Below, piece after piece: positions 58,233 to 64,000 of a stretch of DNA of 64,000 bases. A program made the position numbers and the translations under genes. Numbering within the stretch: position 1 is the first letter of the stretch; each line of letters starts with the position of its first letter. The stretch is taken from positions 310,001 to 374,000 of the forward strand of contig NZ_JANFPI010000001.1 in NCBI RefSeq assembly GCF_026552795.1, written 5' to 3'. The notes beneath the pieces were generated by a model. The model did not search any database. It was not told where the DNA came from and saw only the letters and a list, made by a program, of their open reading frames with translations. This stretch comes from Ectorhizobium quercum. GTDB taxonomy: Bacteria > Pseudomonadota > Alphaproteobacteria > Rhizobiales > Rhizobiaceae.

Positions 58233-59393
58233 ATGCCCGTTATCGAGAAAATCGCCTCCTGGCACGATGAGCTGACCGCCATCCGCCGCGACATCCACGA
58301 ACATCCGGAAATCGGCTTCGAGGAGGTGCGCACCTCCGGTATCGTCGCCGAAAAGCTGGCAGGCTGGGGCATCGAGGTGCATCGCGGCATCGGCAAGACC
58401 GGCGTCGTCGGCATCCTCAAGGGCGCGAAGGGCGAGGGCCGCACCATCGGTCTTCGCGCCGACATGGACGCCCTGCCGATGGAAGAGCGCACCAACCTGC
58501 CCTATGCCTCGAAAATCCCCAACCGCTTCCACGGCTGCGGCCATGACGGCCACACGACCATGCTGCTCGGCGCGGCCCGCTATCTGGCCGAAACCCGCGA
58601 TTTCGCCGGCACTGCCGTCTTCATTTTCCAGCCGGGCGAGGAAGGCTGCGGCGGCGCGCGCGCCATGATCGCCGACGGTCTGTTCGAGCGCTTCCCCTGC
58701 GACGAGATCTACGGCCTGCACAACGCCCCGAACGACGATCCCTTCCGGATCGGCATCAAGCCGGGCACGGCGATGGCCGGCGCGGATTTCTTCGACTTCC
58801 GCATCAAGGGCCGCGGCAGCCACGGCGCCCATCCGGAAGTGTCGAAGGACCCGATCATCGTCGCGACCCAGCTCGTCTCGGCGCTGCAATCCATCGTCTC
58901 GCGCAACATCTCGCCGCTGAAATCCGCCGTCGTCTCGGTCACGCAGGTTCATGCCGGCACGGCCTACAACGTCGTGCCGGAAGAGGCGACGGTGTCCGGC
59001 ACGGTGCGCTATCTCGACCGCGAGGTGAACGATGAGATCCGCGAACGCATGCGGGCGATCGCCAGCGGGCTGGCCGCTTCCTTCGAGGTCGAGATCGAGA
59101 CCGACATCCGCAACGTCTTCGACGTGCTGGTGAACACGGACGAGCTGGTGGAAGGCTTTGCCGATGCCGCCCGCGACATCGTCGGCGCGGAGAGCGTCTA
59201 CACCAAGACGGACCCGGTGATGGGCAGCGAGGACTTCGCCGACATGCTGTTCAAGGTGCCGGGCGTCTATTGCACGGTGGGCCATGCCGGCACCATTCCG
59301 CCGCACAATCCGGGCTACGTGCTCGACGACGGCATCCTGCCGGTCGGCGCGAGCCTGCTCGCCCGCATCGTCGAAAAGCGCCTCGCCGCCTGA
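58233..59393 (+). CDS. M20D amidohydrolase (hippurate hydrolase type)
   Basis: 386 residues; AAGGAATGAAG precedes the ATG. Metal ligands by family: C102 and H104 (HGCGHDGHT), E136/E137 (QPGEEGCGGARAMI), H163 (GLHNAP) and the histidine of IPPHNPGYVLDD. RRDIHEHPEIGFEE is the typical N-terminus. These enzymes release amino acids from N-acyl or N-aroyl amino acids, including plant auxin conjugates. A strong terminator follows, so it may end one transcript. Confidence 0.94.
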   Translation: MPVIEKIASWHDELTAIRRDIHEHPEIGFEEVRTSGIVAEKLAGWGIEVHRGIGKTGVVGILKGAKGEGRTIGLRADMDALPMEERTNLPYASKIPNRFHGCGHDGHTTMLLGAARYLAETRDFAGTAVFIFQPGEEGCGGARAMIADGLFERFPCDEIYGLHNAPNDDPFRIGIKPGTAMAGADFFDFRIKGRGSHGAHPEVSKDPIIVATQLVSALQSIVSRNISPLKSAVVSVTQVHAGTAYNVVPEEATVSGTVRYLDREVNDEIRERMRAIASGLAASFEVEIETDIRNVFDVLVNTDELVEGFADAARDIVGAESVYTKTDPVMGSEDFADMLFKVPGVYCTVGHAGTIPPHNPGYVLDDGILPVGASLLARIVEKRLAA

Positions 59394-59409
59394 ATTCCCT
59401 CCCGCCTGG

Positions 59410-59438
59410 CCCGGCCTCGCAAGGGGCCGGGGCTTTTT
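59410..59438 (+). terminator. Intrinsic terminator inside the hydrolase cluster
   Basis: CCCGGCC (59410-59416) pairs with GGCCGGG (59425-59431), followed by GCTTTTT. It separates the M20D gene from the next M20 gene, indicating at least partial termination or a second promoter beyond it. Confidence 0.75.
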
Positions 59439-59495
59439 CCGAATTGTCCAGCATCGTTCGGGCTGCGAACCCGCGACGAAACGAGAAAGCGCAAG

Positions 59496-60629
59496 ATGGA
59501 TTTCACCCGACTTCCCTTCGAAACCGGCGAGATGCTGGCGGGCCTCAGGCCCTGGATCGAGTGCGAGAGCCCGACCTACGACGCGGCCGCCGTGAACCGC
59601 ATGATGGATCTGGCGGCGCACGACTTCGCCACCCTCGGCGCGTCCGTCGAGCGCATTCCCGGCCGCATGGGCCTCGGCGGCAGCCTGCGCGCACGGTTCC
59701 CGCACCCGGTGCCGAACACGCCGGGCATTCTGGTTTCCGGCCATTTCGACACGGTCCATCCCCTCGGTACGCTGGCGAGCCTGCCCTTCCGCATCGACGG
59801 CAACCGTGCCTACGGTCCCGGCATTCTCGACATGAAGGGCGGCAATTTCATCGCCTTCGAGGCAATGAGGCAGTTGATCCGCGCCGGCATCGAAACGAAG
59901 CTGCCCGTCACCTTCCTCATGACCCCGGACGAGGAGATCGGCACGCCTTCCACCCGCGAACTGATCGAGATGGAGGCGGCGCGCAACCGATATGTGCTGG
60001 TGCCCGAACCGGCGCGTGAGGAAAACGGCGTGGTGACGGGGCGCTATGCCATCGCCCGCTACAATCTGGAAGCGCGCGGCAAGCCCTCCCATGCCGGTGT
60101 CTCGCCGAAATCCGGCCGTTCCGCCATTCGCGAAATGGCCCGCAGGGTGCTGGAAATCGATGCGATGAGCGGCGAGGAATGCACGTTCTCGGTCGGCGTC
60201 ATCGATGGCGGCCAATGGGTCAATTGCGTTTCCTCGCTCTGCACCGCGCAGGCGCTTTCGATGGCGAAGACCGACGAGGATCTGGAAGCCGGCATTGCCC
60301 GCATGCTCGCCCTGTCCTGCACGGAAAACGGGGTCGAGTTCGCCGTCACGCGCGGCGTGACCCGGCCCGTCTGGCAGCCGGGTCGCCCGGAAACGATGGC
60401 GCTTTATGAAAAGGCGCTGGCGCTGGCCGGCAGGCTCGGCGTTTCCCTGCCGCACGGCAGTTCCGGCGGCGGCTCGGACGGCAATTTCACCGGGGCGATG
60501 GGCATTGCCACGCTCTGCGGTCTCGGGGTCCGGGGCGCGGGCTACCACACACTGGAAGAACATATCGAAATCGACAGCCTGATCGACCGGGGGCGGCTGA
60601 TGGCCGGCCTGTTCGCGACGCTGGACTGA
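59496..60629 (+). CDS. M20-family carboxypeptidase (CPG2-like)
   Basis: 377 residues. H83 and D85 in SGHFDTVHPLGT, D112 in GPGILDMKGGNF, catalytic E146 and metal E147 in TPDEEIGTPST, and a dimerisation insert (YNLEARGKPSHAGVSPKSGR). This pattern is the glutamate carboxypeptidase/CPG2 branch of M20, which removes C-terminal Glu or similar residues. Different subfamily from the M20D enzyme before it, so the two likely act on different bonds. Begins 102 bases after the previous gene, beyond a terminator. Confidence 0.93.
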   Translation: MDFTRLPFETGEMLAGLRPWIECESPTYDAAAVNRMMDLAAHDFATLGASVERIPGRMGLGGSLRARFPHPVPNTPGILVSGHFDTVHPLGTLASLPFRIDGNRAYGPGILDMKGGNFIAFEAMRQLIRAGIETKLPVTFLMTPDEEIGTPSTRELIEMEAARNRYVLVPEPAREENGVVTGRYAIARYNLEARGKPSHAGVSPKSGRSAIREMARRVLEIDAMSGEECTFSVGVIDGGQWVNCVSSLCTAQALSMAKTDEDLEAGIARMLALSCTENGVEFAVTRGVTRPVWQPGRPETMALYEKALALAGRLGVSLPHGSSGGGSDGNFTGAMGIATLCGLGVRGAGYHTLEEHIEIDSLIDRGRLMAGLFATLD

Positions 60630-60645
60630 GCCGGAGGACATTTCC

Positions 60646-62070
60646 GTGACTGAAGACATCACCCGGCTTTCCGCCGCCGCCCTTTCCGAAGCCATCCATC
60701 AGCGGCGCCTTTCCTGCGTCGCGGTGATGGAGGCCTATCTCGACCGGATCGACCGGTTGAATCCCGAAATCAATGCCATTATCAGCCTGCGTCCGCGGGC
60801 AGACATCATGGAAGAGGCGCGCGCCTGCGACCGCGAACTGGCTGAGGGCCAGTCGCGCGGCTGGATGCACGGCTTTCCGCAGGCGGTAAAGGACCTTTCC
60901 GAAGCGAAGGGCCTGCCCTGCACCTTTGGCTCGCCGATCTTCAAGGATTATGTCTCGACGGCGGATTCGATCCCTGTCGAGCGCGCACGCGCGGCGGGGG
61001 CGATCTTCATCGGCAAGACCAACACGCCGGAATTCGGCCTCGGCTCGCATACGACCAACCCCGTTCACGGCCCGACCCGCAACCCCTACGACCGTGCGAA
61101 GAGCGCCGGCGGTTCCTCGGGCGGCGCGGCGGCGGCGCTGGCGGCGCGGCTTCTGCCGGTGGCCGACGGCAGCGACATGATGGGCTCGCTGCGCAATCCC
61201 GCCGCCTTCGACAATGTTGTCGGCTTCCGCCCGAGCTTCGGCCGCGTTCCGAGCGGCAAGGGCACGGAATTCTTCCTCGGCCAACTCGGCACGTCCGGCC
61301 CGATGGGCAGGACGGTGGCGGACGCGGCCCTGCTTCTGGCGACGCAGGCCGGTTACGACCGGCGCGATCCGCTCTCGCTCGACGATGCGGACATGACGCT
61401 GCGCGGCCCGGCGAAAACCGCCGGCCTGACGATCGCCTGGTTCGGCGATTTCGGCGGCTACCTGCCCTTCGAACCGGGCGTGCTGGATGTGGATCGCAAG
61501 GCGCTCGACGTGCTTGCGGATATCGGCTGCCAGGTGGACGAGATCGCGCCCGAATTCGACCTGCCGAAGCTGTGGGACGCGTGGCTGACGCTGCGCTCCT
61601 TCGCTGCCACGCACGGCCTGCGCGCCCTCTACGACCAGCCGGAAAAGCGGGCGCTGTTCAACCCGCAGCTTTCCTTCGAGTTCGCCATCGCGCTTTCGCG
61701 CAGCGCGGCCGACATTCACGCCGCGTCGGTGGTGCGCACGAGCTGGTACAAATATATGTGCAGCCTGTTCGACCGCTACGATTTCATCATCATGCCCGCC
61801 GCGCAGGTCTTTCCCTTCGACGTGACCCTGCCGTGGCCGGGTGAAATCGCCGGCCGGACGATGGACACCTATCATCGCTGGATGGAAGTGGTCATCGGGC
61901 CGACGCTCGCCGGTCTGCCGGTCGCGGCCATGCCCGCCGGCTTCGGCGTAAACGGCCTGCCGAACGGCGTGCAACTGGTCGGCCCGCCGCGCGGCGACCG
62001 CGCGACGCTCGAATTCGCGCTCGCCTATGAACAGGCGGCGGGCATCGAGACCGGCAACGCCTTCGATTAG
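60646..62070 (+). CDS. Amidase-signature hydrolase
   Basis: 474 residues from a GTG at 60646. Catalytic triad K82 (AVKD), S157 (AGGSSGGAA) and nucleophile S181 (GSDMMGSLRNPAAF); spacings of 75 and 24 are those of the family. The oxyanion stretch reads MMGS instead of the common GGS, as in a subset of alphaproteobacterial amidases. It hydrolyses a terminal or acyl amide to acid and ammonia. The TAG stop is identical with the first bases of a repeat element, as at trmB. Confidence 0.93.
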   Translation: MTEDITRLSAAALSEAIHQRRLSCVAVMEAYLDRIDRLNPEINAIISLRPRADIMEEARACDRELAEGQSRGWMHGFPQAVKDLSEAKGLPCTFGSPIFKDYVSTADSIPVERARAAGAIFIGKTNTPEFGLGSHTTNPVHGPTRNPYDRAKSAGGSSGGAAAALAARLLPVADGSDMMGSLRNPAAFDNVVGFRPSFGRVPSGKGTEFFLGQLGTSGPMGRTVADAALLLATQAGYDRRDPLSLDDADMTLRGPAKTAGLTIAWFGDFGGYLPFEPGVLDVDRKALDVLADIGCQVDEIAPEFDLPKLWDAWLTLRSFAATHGLRALYDQPEKRALFNPQLSFEFAIALSRSAADIHAASVVRTSWYKYMCSLFDRYDFIIMPAAQVFPFDVTLPWPGEIAGRTMDTYHRWMEVVIGPTLAGLPVAAMPAGFGVNGLPNGVQLVGPPRGDRATLEFALAYEQAAGIETGNAFD

Positions 62071-62164
62071 AGCAACTCCGGGAAAAGTGTGAAACGGTTT
62101 TCCGTCCGGAATTGCGCAGAAACAAAGAGTTGGAGCATTTCATGGAAACACTGAAATGCTCCAA
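62068..62164. repeat. Rhizobial intergenic mosaic-type repeat, copy 2
   Basis: Same element as 1711-1812. The end hairpin is perfect here over 13 bases: TTGGAGCATTTCA (62130-62142) with TGAAATGCTCCAA (62152-62164), loop of nine. Lies between the convergent amidase and transporter genes and may act as terminator for both. Confidence 0.8.
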
Positions 62165-62191
62165 CGGCCGAGGGCGTCGCGGCCCGGCTGG

Positions 62192-63838
62192 TCAGCCGTG
62201 CTGTTTTTCCAGAAAGGCCTGACGGGAGGTCTTTCGGCCGCTCTCGATCAGGGTTCGGGTGTAATCGTCCTGCGGGTTCGCGAAGAGGTCGTGCGAAAAC
62301 CCTTCTTCCACGATCCGGCCGCGCCGCATGACGATCACGCGGTCGCATATGGCGCGAATGACCGCCAGGTTATGGGAAATGAACAGGTAGGTCAGGTTCA
62401 GGTCGCGGCGCAGCTCCTGAAGGAATTCGAGAACCTGCGCCTGCACCGACACGTCGAGCGCCGAGGTCGGTTCGTCGAGCACCAGAAGCTTCGGATTGAG
62501 CGACACGGCCCGGGCGATGCAGATGCGCTGCTTCTGGCCGCCTGAAAGCTCGTGCGGATAGCGATACTTGAAGGCCCTGGGCAGTTGCACGATGTCCAGC
62601 AGCTCTTCAACGCGCCGTTCGATGTCGCGGCCGCTCATCCGGGTCTGGAGGCGCAACGGTTCTCCGATGGCGTCGGCAATGGTGTGCCGCCCGTCGAGGG
62701 CCGAATGCGGATTCTGGAAGACGAGCTGCATGTGGCGGCGCATCTGCCGCAGTTTTTCGGCGTCGAGCCTGTTGACCTTCTGGCCGTCGAAGACGACCTC
62801 TCCCGCCGTCGGCTCGATGAGCCGCAGGACCATGCGCGCCACCGTCGATTTGCCCGAGCCGGATTCGCCGACGATGCCGAGGATCTCCCCCGGCGCGACC
62901 GAAAAGCTCACGCCGTCGACGGCGGCAAAGTCCCTGCCGCTTTTCGAGCGGTAGACCTTTTTCAGGCCGTTGGCTTCCAGCAGGGGACCGGCGTTGCTGT
63001 CGACGGCGGCTGCCGCAATCGCCGGCTCATCGTCGATTTCCGGCACGGCGTCGAGAAGCCGCTTCGTATAGTCGTGCTTCGGAGCGGCGAGAATGTCGGC
63101 GGTCAGGCCCTGTTCGACGATCTCGCCGCGATACATGACGGCGCATCGCTTCGCGACCGTGGCGATCGCGCCGACATCGTGACTGATCATGATGACGGTC
63201 AGGTTCAGCTTCCCGACCAGCTCGTTGATGAGGTCCAGAACCTGCGCCTGGACCGTCACGTCGAGGGCCGTGGTCGGCTCGTCGGCGATCAGCAGGTCGG
63301 GTTTGCCCGAAAGCGCCATCGCGATCAGGATTCGCTGCCGCATGCCGCCGGAAAGCTGGTGCGGATAGCTTGCGAAGACCCGGGCCGGCTCGGGAATGCC
63401 GACCTGGTCGAGCAGTTCCTCGACGCGCACCCGCCGTGCGGCTTTCGGGGAAACACCGTTCCCGGAGGCCTTCTCATGGGCGGCGATCACGTCGGAAATC
63501 TGGCCGCCGACCGTGAACAGAGGGTTCAGGTAGGTCATCGGGTCCTGGAAGATCATCGAGATGCGGACGCCGCGGATCTTGCGCCAGCCCTTGTCCGTCA
63601 GCCCGAGCAGGTCGATCCCGTCGAAACGCAGGCTGCCGCTCTTTACCTCGGAGCGTTTGGGCCCGATGCCGAGGATGGTACGCACCAGCACGGTCTTGCC
63701 GGAGCCGCTTTCGCCGACGATGCCGAGCGTATCGCCGCGATGGACCGTCAGGCCGATGCCCTTCAGCACATGGACGGGACCGTCGAACGTGCCGATGTCG
63801 AGCGTCAGGTCGCGGATTTCGAGAAGCGGTTCGATCAT
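62192..63838 (-). CDS. Fused double ATPase of a second peptide-type ABC transporter
   Basis: 548 residues from the ATG at 63838, overlapping the stop of the permease gene (ATGA). Half 1: [29 protein letters not shown]. Half 2: [30 protein letters not shown]. Closely similar in design to the ATPase at 54848, but different in sequence, so the two systems are not a recent local duplication. Probably drives uptake of a peptide, opine or glycoside-like solute. The terminal EKQHG ends at the boundary of the repeat. Confidence 0.95.
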   Translation of the reverse strand: MIEPLLEIRDLTLDIGTFDGPVHVLKGIGLTVHRGDTLGIVGESGSGKTVLVRTILGIGPKRSEVKSGSLRFDGIDLLGLTDKGWRKIRGVRISMIFQDPMTYLNPLFTVGGQISDVIAAHEKASGNGVSPKAARRVRVEELLDQVGIPEPARVFASYPHQLSGGMRQRILIAMALSGKPDLLIADEPTTALDVTVQAQVLDLINELVGKLNLTVIMISHDVGAIATVAKRCAVMYRGEIVEQGLTADILAAPKHDYTKRLLDAVPEIDDEPAIAAAAVDSNAGPLLEANGLKKVYRSKSGRDFAAVDGVSFSVAPGEILGIVGESGSGKSTVARMVLRLIEPTAGEVVFDGQKVNRLDAEKLRQMRRHMQLVFQNPHSALDGRHTIADAIGEPLRLQTRMSGRDIERRVEELLDIVQLPRAFKYRYPHELSGGQKQRICIARAVSLNPKLLVLDEPTSALDVSVQAQVLEFLQELRRDLNLTYLFISHNLAVIRAICDRVIVMRRGRIVEEGFSHDLFANPQDDYTRTLIESGRKTSRQAFLEKQHG

Positions 63839-64000
63839 CGCTCGCGGCTCCGGGGATCGAGAATGTCGCGCAGGCCGTCGCCCAGCAGGTTGAAGCCGAG
63901 CACGGTGAGGAAGATGGCCGCGCCGGGGAAGAAGGAATACCACCACCAGTCGGGCATGTAGGTGCGCGCCACCGAGATCATCGCGCCCCATTCGGGCGCC
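63835..64000 (-). CDS. Peptide-type ABC permease, DppC type (C-terminal part)
   Basis: The 55 visible codons encode [16 protein letters not shown], a short hydrophobic stretch with [18 protein letters not shown], and the typical terminal [14 protein letters not shown]. This is the C-terminus of a DppC-type permease. It is cut by the end of the window; the remaining permease and binding-protein genes must lie beyond 64000. Confidence 0.9.
   Translation of the reverse strand, partial: APEWGAMISVARTYMPDWWWYSFFPGAAIFLTVLGFNLLGDGLRDILDPRSRER

Noticed and set aside
56445-60695. Open frame of over 1400 codons on the minus strand opposite the hydrolase cluster
   Set aside because: Composition is that of antisense to GC-rich codons (rich in R, H, G, A, D); it overlaps four well-supported genes and has no domain-like segments.

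Overview
The window is a high-GC chromosomal segment of an alphaproteobacterium of the family Rhizobiaceae (Rhizobium / Sinorhizobium / Agrobacterium / Shinella group). This rests on the gene order olsB-maeB(tme)-mutS-glnD-murJ-trpS ... tsaB-rimI-mur-olsA-miaB-phoH-ybeY-corC-lnt-praR-metK-trmB, which I recognise from rhizobial chromosomes; on a Fur-family regulator of the rhizobial Mur type; on a hybrid malic enzyme with a phosphotransacetylase-like tail; and on intergenic repeats like those of rhizobia. The genus cannot be fixed from the sequence alone. I saw no rRNA, tRNA, CRISPR array, phage gene or transposase.

Positions 1-32440 are a conserved housekeeping block. It runs from lptC (partial) through sppA, ihfB, lapA, two RNA methyltransferases, lspA, a hybrid histidine kinase, olsB, convergent maeB, mutS, glnD, murJ, trpS, a universal stress protein, an Nfu-type Fe-S protein under a probable Irr box, tsaB, rimI, mur, olsA, miaB, phoH, ybeY, corC, lnt, praR, metK and trmB, to a DUF1150/Hsp20 pair. 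Many genes overlap by ATGA or GTGA (methyltransferase/TrmH, TrmH/lspA, glnD/murJ), so these are translationally coupled operons. olsB and olsA, which together make ornithine lipids, lie at two ends of the block.

Positions 32600-49125 are mixed: a nucleoside hydrolase and a ribokinase (ribose salvage) flanking a membrane chemoreceptor, a haem-globin chemoreceptor, def-fmt-truA, the lysine/diaminopimelate pair dapD-dapE with an unknown membrane protein, a LOG-family protein, a secreted four-EF-hand protein, a HAD nucleotidase, an EamA transporter and a taurine-pyruvate-type aminotransferase.

Positions 49229-64000 look like an accessory catabolic island. A double-length regulator made of two fused IclR units is divergent from a peptide-type ABC importer (binding protein, two permeases, fused double ATPase). 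This is followed by an M81 (MlrC-like) peptidase, an M20D amidohydrolase, a second M20 peptidase and an amidase. A second peptide-type ABC system, on the opposite strand and cut by the window edge, converges on it. The simplest reading is uptake and stepwise hydrolysis of a modified peptide or amide whose identity cannot be read from the sequence.

The most interesting non-coding signals are mutually exclusive hairpins across the lspA stop codon, an Irr-box-like element on the nfu promoter, a consensus promoter with a long leader and possible 7-codon peptide ahead of the island operon, and two repeat families. One repeat supplies stop codons to genes, and another forms a mini-ORF that exactly tiles a gap between two operon genes.
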